Made by a program: the position numbers and the translations under genes
NCBI RefSeq assembly: GCF_030812215.1
Contig: NZ_JAUSSG010000003.1
Location: 62,001-126,000 of the forward strand
DNA length: 64,000 nt
Origin: Variovorax boronicumulans
Lineage (GTDB): Bacteria > Pseudomonadota > Gammaproteobacteria > Burkholderiales > Burkholderiaceae_C
Reading direction: 5' to 3'
Notes under the pieces: generated by a model
Databases searched by the model: none
The model's input: only the letters and a program-made list of their open reading frames with translations
Told to the model about the DNA's origin: nothing
Part shown: piece after piece, positions 57,054 through 64,000 of the stretch
Numbering within the stretch: the first letter of the stretch is position 1
Layout of the letters: each line of letters begins with the position of its first letter

Positions 57054-58001
57054 ATGAACCTGCTCGCCTCGATGCGCTACCTGGTGGCGCTCAACGAACA
57101 CAAGCATTTCGGGCGCGCCGCGCAGGCCTGCCACATCACCCAGCCCGCGTTGTCGAACGCCCTTCGGGCGCTGGAGACCGAGTTCGGCGTCGTCATCGTC
57201 AAGCGCGCCCGCGTCTACGTCGGGCTCACGCACGAGGGCGAGCGCGTGCTGGCCACGGCGCAGCGCATGCTGCGCGACAACGAGGTGCTGCTCCAGGAAC
57301 TGCGCAGCGACGTGGACAATCCCCACGGCCGACTGCGGATGGCCGCGGTGCCCACCGCCATCCCGATACTTTCGCGCTTCGCGGCCATGCTGCACCAGCG
57401 CCACCCGGGCATCCTGCCGGCCGTGCTTTCCATGAGTTCGCAGGACCTGGAGACCGGACTCGAGAGCCTCTCGATCGACCTGGCCCTCGGCTACACCGAG
57501 CGCATGCACATGCCCGGTATCAAGCTCAAGGCCTGGCCGCAAAGCATCGAGCACTACTTCCTGCTGCGGCGCGCCCAGACGCCTTCCGAAGACGAATTGC
57601 GCATCGGCCAGCCCATCACCTGGGCCGAGGCCGGCAAGCTGCCACTGTGCCTGCTCACCACCGACATGCACAACCGGTCCATCATGGACCAGTCCCTGCG
57701 CGAGGCCGGCGTGCCCGTGTCGCCGGCCATCGAGACCAACTCGGTGCTCACGCTCACGCTCGCGGTGAGCGCCGGCACCGTCAGCAGCGTGCTGCCGGGG
57801 GCGATGGTCGCGGCCGTGCGCAGCCACCGCGAGCTGGAGGCGCTGCCGCTGGTGGCGCCCGAGGTGCGCACGCCCATCGGCTTCATGACGCAGGACGGCG
57901 TGCGCTCTTCGCGCGCGCTCGATGCGGCACTGGCCTTCCTGCAGACGCCCGAATGGGCCGAGCAGGTGCGCCTGCACAGCGGAACGCTCGGCAGCGACTG
58001 A
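57054..58001 (+). CDS. LysR-family transcriptional regulator
   Basis: The 315-residue regulator has an N-terminal helix-turn-helix (about 1-62: MRYLVALNEHKHFGRAAQAC, ITQPALSNALRALE) and a LysR substrate-binding domain (about 90-300). It is encoded immediately upstream of the OFA transporter in the same direction. The 33-bp element shared by the OFA gene and the right-end FdhF-like gene is a natural candidate for its binding site, so it could control formate/oxalate functions, as LysR proteins do in related bacteria. The effector is unknown. Confidence 0.94.
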   Translation: MNLLASMRYLVALNEHKHFGRAAQACHITQPALSNALRALETEFGVVIVKRARVYVGLTHEGERVLATAQRMLRDNEVLLQELRSDVDNPHGRLRMAAVPTAIPILSRFAAMLHQRHPGILPAVLSMSSQDLETGLESLSIDLALGYTERMHMPGIKLKAWPQSIEHYFLLRRAQTPSEDELRIGQPITWAEAGKLPLCLLTTDMHNRSIMDQSLREAGVPVSPAIETNSVLTLTLAVSAGTVSSVLPGAMVAAVRSHRELEALPLVAPEVRTPIGFMTQDGVRSSRALDAALAFLQTPEWAEQVRLHSGTLGSD

Positions 58002-58034
58002 GTGAGCCCAGCCCGGGCAGGGGGCATTTAATTA

Positions 58035-58067
58035 TTGAATCGGCCCATGCGCCGATCGAATTTGACG
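58035..58067 (+). promoter_or_regulatory. 33-bp shared regulatory element, copy 1 (upstream of OFA transporter)
   Basis: Begins TTGAATCGGC, contains CATG and GCCGATCGAA, and ends TTTGACG. It matches 28 of 33 positions with 63,742-63,774, upstream of the FdhF-like gene. The imperfect inverted repeat TTGAATCGG...CCGATCGAA is the likely core. It ends 76 nt before the OFA start. Confidence 0.7.
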
Positions 58068-58143
58068 GCGTGTAAAACGTTCAGACACACTCCGCGGCCC
58101 GGATACAACACAAAAGTTACTCGTCCGGCGAACTAGGAGAAAT

Positions 58144-59841
58144 ATGGCAGGCTCAACTGCGGGCGTTCTCGATGGAGAACGCCTGGCTGGAGACGGGGTG
58201 CAAGCGCAGCCCGGCTTCCTCGATAAAGAACGCATCATCGCGGGCCCCGGTTTCAACCGTTGGCTGGTCCCCCCGGCCGCATTGGCCATCCACCTGTGCA
58301 TCGGCATGGCCTATGGCTTCTCGGTGTTCTGGCTGCCGCTGTCGAAGGCGCTGGGCACCGCGGGCACCGGCATCCAGGCCTGTGGCAAGGACGTGAGCTT
58401 CTTCACCGAACTCTTCACCACCACCTGCGACTGGCGCGTGGCCACGCTGGGCTGGATGTACACCCTGTTCTTCGTCTTCCTCGGCTGCTCCGCGGCGCTG
58501 TGGGGCGGCTGGCTCGAACGGGTCGGCCCACGCAAGGCCGGCGTGGTCTCGGCGATCTGCTGGTGCGGCGGCATGCTGCTCTCGGCGCTGGGCATTCATC
58601 TGCACCAGTTCTGGCTGATGATCCTCGGCTCGGGCGTGATCGGCGGCATCGGCCTCGGCCTGGGCTACATCTCGCCCGTGAGTACGCTGATCAAGTGGTT
58701 CCCCGACCGCCGTGGCATGGCCACAGGCATGGCCATCATGGGCTTCGGCGGTGGCGCGCTGATCGGTTCGCCGCTCGCGGCCGAGCTGATGAAGCACTTC
58801 TCCACTGCCACTGACGTGGGCGTGGCGCAGACCTTCGTGGTGATGGCGCTCGGCTACTTCGTCTTCATGCTGGCCGGCGCGCTCGGCTACCGCGTGCCGG
58901 CTTCGGGCTGGAAGCCCGCAGGCTGGACGCCGCCGCCGGTCCAGACCAGCAACGCCATGATCACGCAGCGCCACGTGCACGTGAAGAAGATCTGGGGAAT
59001 TCCGCAGTTCTGGCTGGTGTGGCTCGTGCTGTGCATGAATGTGAGCGCCGGTATCGGCGTGCTCGGCATTTCCGCGCTGATGCTGCAAGAGGTGTTCGGC
59101 GGCGCGCTGATCGGCGTGCCGGCCAAGATGGCCCAGCTCGACAAGGTGCAGCTCGCTTCCATCGCGGTGGTGGCGGCCGGTTTCACGGCGTTGCTGTCGC
59201 TGTTCAACATCGGCGGGCGCTTCATCTGGGCGAGCCTGTCGGACAAGCTGGGTCGCAAGCTCACCTACACCGTGTTCTTCGTGCTCGGCGGCATCCTCTA
59301 CGCGAGCATTCCCTCGTCGGCCGGCGCTGGCAGCAAGCTGCTGTTCGTGGGCGCGGCGTGCATCATCATCTCGATGTACGGCGGCGGCTTCGCCACGGTG
59401 CCGGCCTACCTGGCCGACCTGTTCGGCACGCAGTTCGTGGGCGCCATCCATGGCCGCCTGCTGACGGCCTGGGCCACGGCCGGGATCCTTGGGCCGATCG
59501 TCGTGAACTACATGCGCGAGTACCAGCTGGGCCTGAAGATACCGGCCGCGCAGGTCTACAACCAGACCATGTACATCCTCGTGGGCATGCTGGTGATCGG
59601 CTTCATTGCCAACCTGCTGGTGCGGCCCGTGGCGAGCCATCATTTCATGAGCGATGAGGAGCTGGCGGTCGAGAAGAAGCTCGCGCACGAAAAGGCCGTG
59701 GCCGCCGAAGTGGGCACGGGGTCGGGCGTGGCCGATAACGTGAGCCCCGTGGTGGTGGCCCTGGCCTGGATCGCCGTGGGCATTCCGTTGGGCTGGGGTG
59801 TCTACAAGACGCTGGTCAGCGCGGCCAACTTCTTCCACTGA
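58144..59841 (+). CDS. OFA-family MFS transporter (oxalate/formate antiporter-like)
   Basis: The 565-residue major-facilitator permease has about 12 helices. The family pattern is clear from NRWLVPPAALAIHLCIGMAY near 38-57, GLGYISPVSTLIKWFPDRRG (about 174-193, motif A-like) and GGRFIWASLSDKLGRKL (about 358-374). OFA members exchange oxalate for formate or carry other carboxylates. The N-terminal 35 residues and the C-terminal tail are longer than in OxlT. An AGGAGAAAT ribosome-binding site precedes the ATG. A strong hairpin follows the stop. Confidence 0.92.
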   Translation: MAGSTAGVLDGERLAGDGVQAQPGFLDKERIIAGPGFNRWLVPPAALAIHLCIGMAYGFSVFWLPLSKALGTAGTGIQACGKDVSFFTELFTTTCDWRVATLGWMYTLFFVFLGCSAALWGGWLERVGPRKAGVVSAICWCGGMLLSALGIHLHQFWLMILGSGVIGGIGLGLGYISPVSTLIKWFPDRRGMATGMAIMGFGGGALIGSPLAAELMKHFSTATDVGVAQTFVVMALGYFVFMLAGALGYRVPASGWKPAGWTPPPVQTSNAMITQRHVHVKKIWGIPQFWLVWLVLCMNVSAGIGVLGISALMLQEVFGGALIGVPAKMAQLDKVQLASIAVVAAGFTALLSLFNIGGRFIWASLSDKLGRKLTYTVFFVLGGILYASIPSSAGAGSKLLFVGAACIIISMYGGGFATVPAYLADLFGTQFVGAIHGRLLTAWATAGILGPIVVNYMREYQLGLKIPAAQVYNQTMYILVGMLVIGFIANLLVRPVASHHFMSDEELAVEKKLAHEKAVAAEVGTGSGVADNVSPVVVALAWIAVGIPLGWGVYKTLVSAANFFH

Positions 59842-59868
59842 ATCGCCGGCGCACGGCGTTTTCGATGA

Positions 59869-59907
59869 CGATGCGGCCGGCCGGGTTCACACCCGCCGGC
59901 CGCATCG
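59869..59907 (+). terminator. Strong hairpin after the OFA transporter
   Basis: Perfect 13-bp arms (CGATGCGGCCGGC at 59,869-59,881 and its complement at 59,895-59,907), with a possible inner GGGT/ACCC stem. The T tract is weak (GCCGTTTCC), so termination may need Rho. It separates the OFA gene from the ModE-like gene. Confidence 0.65.
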
Positions 59908-59964
59908 CCGTTTCCGGCCCGACATAGCGCTGGTGGCCGCGGATGGTTTACCCTTCGCGCCAAG

Positions 59965-60312
59965 ATGAAATCCAAAGTCCAGTTCCGCCTTCGCGTCTAT
60001 CGGGACGACACCATCGCCATCGGCCCCGGCAAGATCGCCGTGCTCGAAGCGGTGGCCGAGACGGGTTCGATTTCCGCGGCCGCCCGCCTGCTGGGCATGT
60101 CGTACCGCAGGGCCTGGATGCTGGTCGACGAGATGAACAAGGCCCTGATATCGCCCGCGGTGAACACCGCCGCCGGCGGCTCGCGCGGCGGCGGCACGGC
60201 GCTCACGCCGGTGGGCGAGGAAATCGTCAAGCACTACCGGGCCATCGAGAACGCCGCCAAGCTGGCCACGTCCGCCGACATTCGCGCCCTCACGCGGCTG
60301 CTGGCACCGTAG
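59965..60312 (+). CDS. ModE-like winged-helix regulator lacking molybdate-binding domain
   Basis: The 115-residue protein corresponds to the N-terminal DNA-binding domain of ModE: IGPGKIAVLEAVAETGSISA (about 19-38), ARLLGMSYRRAWMLVDEMN (about 40-58) and GGSRGGGTALTPVGEEIVKHYR. The two C-terminal Mop domains that bind molybdate in E. coli ModE (262 aa) are absent; the protein ends after the helix that leads into them. It precedes modBAC in the same direction and probably regulates it. How it senses molybdate is unclear. Confidence 0.9.
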   Translation: MKSKVQFRLRVYRDDTIAIGPGKIAVLEAVAETGSISAAARLLGMSYRRAWMLVDEMNKALISPAVNTAAGGSRGGGTALTPVGEEIVKHYRAIENAAKLATSADIRALTRLLAP

Positions 60313-60325
60313 CCAGGCACAGGCG

Positions 60326-60565
60326 CTAACGCTCGCCGGGTTCCGTCCACACCGCCCTGCGGCGCAGGACTTCGCCGATGTCATGCGCATCGGCCTGCGC
60401 CACCAGGAAAGACTGGCTCTCGCCGTCGGGGGCGACGATGGAAATCACGACGCCGTCGGAATCGATGGTCCGCTCGATGCGCCACTCGTGCACCTGTGTC
60501 ACATGGCGAAGCTCCGGCCTGCCGGAGGTCGATCGGACGACGGTGTCGTGGGCGGGTGGACGCAT
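60326..60565 (-). CDS. Small hypothetical protein
   Basis: A 79-residue reading with no recognised domain. It is rich in charged residues with alternating beta-type pattern (EWRIERTIDSDGVVISIV, ESQSFLVAQADA), which could be a small soluble domain. It lies opposite to the mod genes, between the ModE-like gene and modB. The start at MRPPAHDTVV was chosen; a longer frame upstream would run over the candidate ModE box. It may be spurious. Confidence 0.45.
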   Translation of the reverse strand: MRPPAHDTVVRSTSGRPELRHVTQVHEWRIERTIDSDGVVISIVAPDGESQSFLVAQADAHDIGEVLRRRAVWTEPGER

Positions 60566-60586
60566 GGGACTTTGCGGTCGGGACAA

Positions 60587-60610
60587 CGCTATGTTGGCCA
60601 GTATATGGAG
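60587..60610. promoter_or_regulatory. Candidate ModE box upstream of modB
   Basis: CGCTATGT, 7 nt, GTATATGGAG: half-sites with the 24-bp spacing that I recall for the E. coli modA operator (CGTTATAT...ACATAACG). The left half matches at 6 of 8 positions and the right half keeps the TAtAT core. It lies 68 nt before the modB start in an AT-rich pocket. The comparison is from memory. Confidence 0.45.
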
Positions 60611-60678
60611 ACTGGGCGCCTTGCGCACCTCCCGAAAGGAGGAATCCGCCTGTCGTGCAACAATCTCGCCGTATTCAA

Positions 60679-61362
60679 ATGAACACGACGCGCGCACTCA
60701 TCGCCTCGACCGACTGGTCGCCCCTGGTCCTGTCGCTCAAGGTCGCGGCGGTCGCGACCGTGCTGGCGCTGATCGTGGGCGTGGCGTTGGGCTGGGTGTT
60801 CGCGCGCAAGCGATTTTTCGGTCGCACCGTGCTGGAGGCCGTGTTCATGCTGCCGCTGGTGCTGCCGCCCACGGTGATCGGCTACGCGATCCTGGTGGCG
60901 GCCGGCCGCCGCAGCCCGTTGGGCGCGTGGCTGCGCGAGCACCTGGACTACACCATCATCTTCAGCTGGCACGGCGCCGTGGTGGCCTCGGCCGTGGTGG
61001 CGTTGCCGCTGGTGCTCAAGTCGGCGAGCGCCGCCTTCGAGAACGTCGACCGCTCGCTCGAAGCCGCGGCCAGCACGCTGCGCCAGTCGCCGTTCTCGGT
61101 GTTCCTGCGCGTGACGCTGCCGCTCGCCTGGCCCGGCATCCTGGCCGGCACGCTGCTGGCGTTCGCGCGGGCCATGGGCGAGTTCGGTGCTTCGCTGATG
61201 GTGGCGGGCTCGATCCCCAAGCAGACCCAGACGCTCTCGATGGCCATCTACGACGCGGTGCAGGCCGGGCACGACGACCTCGCGCTGCTGTTGGTGATCG
61301 TGACTTCGGTGCTGTCGATCGTCGTGCTCGTGCTGTCCAACCGCTTCTTCTCGCTGAGATGA
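60679..61362 (+). CDS. modB: Molybdate ABC transporter permease
   Basis: The 227-residue inner-membrane permease has five to six helices and the ABC-permease EAA loop (LEAASTLRQSPFSVFLRVTL with the Gly of LPLAWPGILAGTLL, about 131-160). VEAVFMLPLVLPPTVIGYA-like segment (core FMLPLVLPPTVIGYA, about 57-71) is typical of ModB. It is separated from modA by 156 nt holding a dispersed repeat rather than forming the usual tight modABC order. The order here is modB-modA-modC. Confidence 0.94.
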   Translation: MNTTRALIASTDWSPLVLSLKVAAVATVLALIVGVALGWVFARKRFFGRTVLEAVFMLPLVLPPTVIGYAILVAAGRRSPLGAWLREHLDYTIIFSWHGAVVASAVVALPLVLKSASAAFENVDRSLEAAASTLRQSPFSVFLRVTLPLAWPGILAGTLLAFARAMGEFGASLMVAGSIPKQTQTLSMAIYDAVQAGHDDLALLLVIVTSVLSIVVLVLSNRFFSLR

Positions 61363-61363
61363 C

Positions 61364-61457
61364 GCTCACCCCCAGTCTTCGCGCACTTCGTGTCGCTTCG
61401 CCAACCCCCTTTCAGGGGGCAACACCAGCGGCCCGGCAAAGCCGGTTCCGCGGTGTT
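61364..61457 (+). repeat. Stop-proximal three-hairpin repeat, copy 3
   Basis: In the sense of modB it starts right after the TGA stop (TGACGCTCACCCCCAG). It is nearly identical to the reverse of the 23,411 and 36,239 copies. It separates modB from modA in an otherwise continuous operon; a transcript reading through would contain three hairpins. Confidence 0.85.
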
Positions 61458-61518
61458 CCCCGAAGGGATCGCCGCCGCTTTGGGTTATCAGTCCTTCAAT
61501 AATCCCCAGGAGATTTCC

Positions 61519-62268
61519 ATGCGCCCGTTCCGCCTCTTGTCCCTTGTTGTTGCACTGGCCCTGCCGCTGGCCGCCGCCGCGCAGCAGATCACCATGTCCG
61601 CGGCCGCCAGCCTGACCGACGCGTTCAAGGAAATCGGCCCCAAGTTCGAGGCCGCCAGGCCCGGCGCCACGGTGCGCTTCAACTTCGCCGCCTCGGGCGT
61701 GCTGCTGCAGCAGATCGGGCAGGGCGCCCCGGTCGACGTGTTCGCGAGCGCCGACCAGGAAACCATGAACCGCGGCGCCGAGCAGAAGCTCATCGACGTT
61801 GCCACCCGCAAGAACTTCGTGAGCAACAGCCTCGTGCTGGTCGAGCCCGCGAAAGACGGCGTCGGCGTCAAGTCGCTGCAGGACCTCACCGGTGCCAGTG
61901 TCAAGAAAATCGCCGTCGGCAAGACCGCCACCGTGCCGGTCGGCCGCTACACCAAGCAGGTGCTCGACAACGCCAATCTCTGGACCGTGCTCGAACCCAA
62001 GTTCGTGCAGGCCGACAGCGTGCGCCAGGTGCTCGACTACGTGAGCCGCGGCGAGGTCGAGGCCGGCTTCGTCTACCGCACCGACGCAGCGGTGGCTGGC
62101 GACAAGGTCAGGATCGCCCTCTCGCCTTCGAGCAGCAGCCCCGTGACGTACCCGATCGCGGTGGTGGCCGAGAGCAGGCAGAAGTCGCTGGCCGGCGACT
62201 TCCTCAACTTCCTCTCGACCGACGCCGCGCAGGAAGTGCTCGCCCGCTACGGATTCGGCAAGCCATGA
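61519..62268 (+). CDS. modA: Molybdate ABC transporter substrate-binding protein
   Basis: The 249-residue periplasmic protein has a signal peptide (about 1-21, ending AAA-Q) and ModA motifs: TMSAAASLTDAFKEIGPKFE (about 25-44), FNFAASGVLLQQIGQGAPVD (about 53-72), VFASADQETMN and YPIAVVAESRQKSLAGDFLN near 213-232. It binds molybdate or tungstate. AGGAGAT is its ribosome-binding site. The stop overlaps the modC start by 4 nt. Confidence 0.95.
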   Translation: MRPFRLLSLVVALALPLAAAAQQITMSAAASLTDAFKEIGPKFEAARPGATVRFNFAASGVLLQQIGQGAPVDVFASADQETMNRGAEQKLIDVATRKNFVSNSLVLVEPAKDGVGVKSLQDLTGASVKKIAVGKTATVPVGRYTKQVLDNANLWTVLEPKFVQADSVRQVLDYVSRGEVEAGFVYRTDAAVAGDKVRIALSPSSSSPVTYPIAVVAESRQKSLAGDFLNFLSTDAAQEVLARYGFGKP

Positions 62269-63053
62269 TCGACGTCGATCTGAAGCTCACGGTCCGGGAC
62301 GGGGCGCGCCGCTTCGACCTGGCCGCGCGCTTTCAGACCGATGTTCCCTTCGCCGCGCTCTACGGCCCGTCGGGCGCGGGCAAGTCGCTCACGCTGCAAG
62401 CCATCGCGGGGTTGCTGCATCCGTCGTCGGGGCATGTGCGCCTGGATGGCCGCACGCTCTACGACGCGGCGCAGCGCATCGACGTGCCGGCGCCCGAGCG
62501 GCGCATCGGCTACCTGTTCCAGAACTACGCGCTGTTCCCGCACCTCACGGTGCGCGAGAACGTGTCCTTCGGCCTCACCTCGTGGCGCCGTCGCCGGTTG
62601 CCGCCGAAAGAGGCGGAGACGGTGCAGGCCCTGCTCGAAGGTTTCGGCCTCGCCGCGCTCGCCGACAGCCGGCCGCAAAAACTCTCGGGCGGCCAGCAGC
62701 AGCGCGTGGCGCTCGCGCGTGCGCTGGCCTGCCAGCCGCAGGTGCTGCTGCTCGACGAACCCTTCGCTGCCCTCAACCCGATGCTGCGCAGCGAACTGCG
62801 CAACGAGCTTGCACAGGTGCGCCGCCAGTGGGGCATTCCGGTGCTGATGATCACGCACGACATCGAGGACGTGCTCGCGCTTGCCGACGTGGCGTTTGTC
62901 TACAAGGACGGCCAGGTGGTGCGCGAGATCGACCTGCACACCGCCGAGAGCCGCGACATCGCACTGCGCGAAGTGGCGGGCGCGCCGTTGGTCGAGGAGA
63001 CGCCGCTGCGCAGCAAGTTGCGTGGTCTGCTGACCCAGGATGTGCGGGGTTGA
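62265..63053 (+). CDS. modC: Molybdate ABC transporter ATP-binding protein (short form)
   Basis: The 262-residue ATPase has Walker A GPSGAGKS (about 34-41), Q-loop in GYLFQNYALFPHLTVRENV (about 82-100), signature LSGGQQQRVALARALA (about 139-154), Walker B VLLLDEPFAAL (about 159-169) and switch His in ITHDIEDV. The C-terminal TOBE/Mop domain of the E. coli protein (352 aa) is absent, so the usual molybdate-dependent trans-inhibition should not operate. Translation is coupled to modA. Confidence 0.93.
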   Translation: MIDVDLKLTVRDGARRFDLAARFQTDVPFAALYGPSGAGKSLTLQAIAGLLHPSSGHVRLDGRTLYDAAQRIDVPAPERRIGYLFQNYALFPHLTVRENVSFGLTSWRRRRLPPKEAETVQALLEGFGLAALADSRPQKLSGGQQQRVALARALACQPQVLLLDEPFAALNPMLRSELRNELAQVRRQWGIPVLMITHDIEDVLALADVAFVYKDGQVVREIDLHTAESRDIALREVAGAPLVEETPLRSKLRGLLTQDVRG

Positions 63054-63058
63054 TGTTT

Positions 63059-63080
63059 GTGTATTGCATATGCGATACAC
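63059..63080. promoter_or_regulatory. 22-bp palindrome, likely toxin-antitoxin operator
   Basis: Eleven-bp arms meet at TGCATATGCG with one G:T mismatch (10 of 11 pairs). It is 5 nt after the modC stop and 8 nt before the antitoxin ATG, and lies in an AT-rich pocket. RHH antitoxins autoregulate by binding such sites. Confidence 0.65.
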
Positions 63081-63087
63081 TTTTTCG

Positions 63088-63366
63088 ATGAAATCCGCCA
63101 CCATCCCTTCCGTGCGTGTCGAGCCCGAGTTCCGGGCTGAAGTCGAGCAGGTTCTCGGTGAGGGCGAGTCCATGTCCCAATTCGTCGAAGCAGCCGTTCG
63201 TGCATGCGTTTCGCAGCGGAAGAGCCAGGCAGAGTTTGTTGCTCGCGGTATGAAATCCCTGACCAGCGCGCGTCGCAGTGGCGATTACGTCGATGCGAGT
63301 GAAGTGATGCAGCGCCTTAAGACAAGACTGGCCACGGCGAAGCGACAGAGCACTGCGCGCAGGTGA
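63088..63366 (+). CDS. RHH-type antitoxin (YlcI/YnfO or ParD-like)
   Basis: The 92-residue protein has an N-terminal ribbon-helix-helix pattern (IPSVRVEPEFRAEVEQVL, SMSQFVEAAVRACV, about 6-45) and a basic C-terminal tail expected to wrap the toxin. The start MKSATIPSVRV is preferred over an upstream ATG inside the palindrome. It overlaps the toxin GTG start by 4 nt. Composition is less GC-rich than its neighbours, consistent with horizontal gain. Confidence 0.85.
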   Translation: MKSATIPSVRVEPEFRAEVEQVLGEGESMSQFVEAAVRACVSQRKSQAEFVARGMKSLTSARRSGDYVDASEVMQRLKTRLATAKRQSTARR

Positions 63367-63677
63367 GTTACACGGTCCGATTCACGCGCCAGGCGGCTGA
63401 AGACCTGCAGCGGTTGTATGACTTCGTGGTCGACCGGGAACTCGAAAGAGGCGGAGACTTGGAGTTGGCCTCGCGGGCTCTCGAAGCGATAGAGCACGGC
63501 ATTGCCACCCTCGCTTTCTCACCCTTTACTTGCCGCAAGGCGAGCGGCAGCCCTTTCATTCGCGAACTCGTGATTCCGTTTGGCGCCAGTGGCTATGTCG
63601 CCCTGTTCGAGATAGAGGCGAGCGACTTGATCGTCGTGGCTGCTGTCAGGCATCAGCGGGAAGACGACTACCACTGA
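63363..63677 (+). CDS. ParE/RelE-family toxin
   Basis: The 104-residue protein belongs to the plasmid-stabilisation ParE/RelE fold: VRFTRQAAEDLQRLYDFVVD (about 5-24), FTCRKASGSPFIRELVIPF (about 56-74) and VVAAVRHQREDDYH at the C-terminus (about 91-104) match the family. ParE toxins inhibit DNA gyrase; RelE cleaves mRNA; which applies is not clear. It starts GTG, coupled to the antitoxin. Confidence 0.88.
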   Translation: MSYTVRFTRQAAEDLQRLYDFVVDRELERGGDLELASRALEAIEHGIATLAFSPFTCRKASGSPFIRELVIPFGASGYVALFEIEASDLIVVAAVRHQREDDYH

Positions 63678-63741
63678 ATCCGGTGCGCTCCCGCGCAGCG
63701 GCGTGCGCTGCCCAGCTTGGCGCCGCCTCTTCATTTCCTTT

Positions 63742-63774
63742 TTGAATCGGCGCATGTCCCGATTCAATTTGACG
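63742..63774 (+). promoter_or_regulatory. 33-bp shared regulatory element, copy 2 (upstream of FdhF-like gene)
   Basis: Perfect 9-bp inverted repeat TTGAATCGG / CCGATTCAA around 8 nt, followed by TTTGACG. It matches 28 of 33 positions with 58,035-58,067 and ends 31 nt before the FdhF-like ATG. It is a candidate operator for the LysR regulator of this locus. Confidence 0.72.
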
Positions 63775-63805
63775 CTCCCTGTGCCCACGGCGAACACTCG
63801 CCCGC

Positions 63806-64000
63806 ATGAGCAGTGAGCAGAAGATCGAGTTTTACAAGGGCCCCGCGGGCGGTTGGGGCGCACTTCGCAGCGTGACGAATGCGCTGCTGCGGCAGGACAT
63901 TCCCCTCAAGGGCGCGAAGACGCTGCTCTCGGCCAACCAGCCCGACGGTTTCGACTGCCCCGGCTGCGCCTGGCCCGACCGCAACCACGCCTCGACCTTC
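63806..64000 (+). CDS. FdhF/YdeP-family molybdopterin oxidoreductase, N-terminal fragment
   Basis: The first 65 codons of a longer gene that leaves the window. IEFYKGPAGGWGALRSV (about 7-23), QPDGFDCPGCAWPDRNHA near 46-63 and the preceding KTLLSAN match the start of the TIGR01701 FdhF/YdeP group of molybdopterin oxidoreductases, which are formate-dehydrogenase-like but of uncertain substrate. It would need molybdenum cofactor, which fits the adjacent mod genes, and it shares an upstream element with the OFA transporter. Confidence 0.85.
   Translation, partial: MSSEQKIEFYKGPAGGWGALRSVTNALLRQDIPLKGAKTLLSANQPDGFDCPGCAWPDRNHASTF

Noticed and set aside
58153-59838. A 561-codon minus-strand frame opposite the OFA transporter
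   Set aside because: Its composition (His, Arg, Gln and Ala) is typical of antisense GC-rich reading, and the plus strand encodes a clear MFS protein.

Overview
The window looks like about 64 kb of chromosome from a Comamonadaceae betaproteobacterium, most probably Variovorax. This rests on very high GC with strong third-position GC bias, a ubiE-ubiJ-ubiB ubiquinone cluster, a roughly 1,290-residue DUF3683 FAD/Fe-S oxidoreductase, Lrp, OFA-transporter and HypX proteins of the Burkholderiales type, and two families of short intergenic repeats that I associate with this family. Genus assignment is inference. I see no rRNA, tRNA, CRISPR array, insertion sequence or prophage. No stretch longer than 300 bases lacks a gene.

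Layout. Positions 1-6,130: the start of a ugpB-like periplasmic binding protein on the minus strand, serA, the large FAD/Fe-S oxidoreductase and a HIT protein whose N-terminus reads through a repeat. 6,149-13,036: a secreted Ala/Gly-rich protein, a DUF971 protein, ubiE, a Tim44-like protein, ubiJ, ubiB and a sodium:solute symporter. 13,120-18,422: FmdB-type zinc ribbon, DUF502, aspS, nudB, an EEP nuclease/phosphatase, folE and a stand-alone BLUF photoreceptor; nudB and folE encode consecutive early steps of folate synthesis. 18,439-23,216: a DMT permease, a DUF429 protein, CsbD and BON stress proteins, then a convergent five-gene envelope-stress operon (DUF1328, DUF883, holin-like, membrane protein, ferritin-like).

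23,508-31,398: a divergent CHASE3 histidine kinase and NarL-type regulator, a single-domain receiver protein, an AsmA-like protein, a MoeB/ThiF enzyme, a C-terminal processing protease and gpmA. 31,471-41,499: rhodanese, grxC, secB, gpsA, nadC, nadA, then on the minus strand queD, queE, panC, panB, nadB, scpA and DUF3460, so the genes for de novo NAD synthesis (nadA, nadB, nadC) lie close together. 41,539-57,000: a double BamE-like lipoprotein, a SulP transporter, an orphan hypX, a small lipoprotein, metG, an isocitrate-dehydrogenase-type enzyme, an NAGPA-domain lipoprotein, yceH, two small membrane proteins, a divergent Lrp / M20 amidohydrolase / diaminopropionate ammonia-lyase locus, a patatin-like protein and apbC.

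57,054-64,000: a molybdenum and formate/oxalate-flavoured locus: LysR regulator, OFA-family transporter, short ModE-like regulator, modB-modA-modC, a ParE-type toxin-antitoxin pair, and the start of an FdhF/YdeP-type molybdopterin oxidoreductase that runs off the window. A 33-bp element is shared almost identically by the upstream regions of the OFA transporter and the oxidoreductase, suggesting that they are co-regulated.

Most notable non-gene structure: (1) a roughly 95-bp three-hairpin repeat present three times, always a few bases after a stop codon and in the same sense as that gene; (2) a second repeat with exact internal spacing GCTAY-N6-RATAGC-N15-GACG, also in three copies, one of which supplies the stop codon of a gene; (3) the shared 33-bp OFA/FdhF element; (4) a candidate ModE box before modB; (5) a 22-bp palindrome that looks like the toxin-antitoxin operator.
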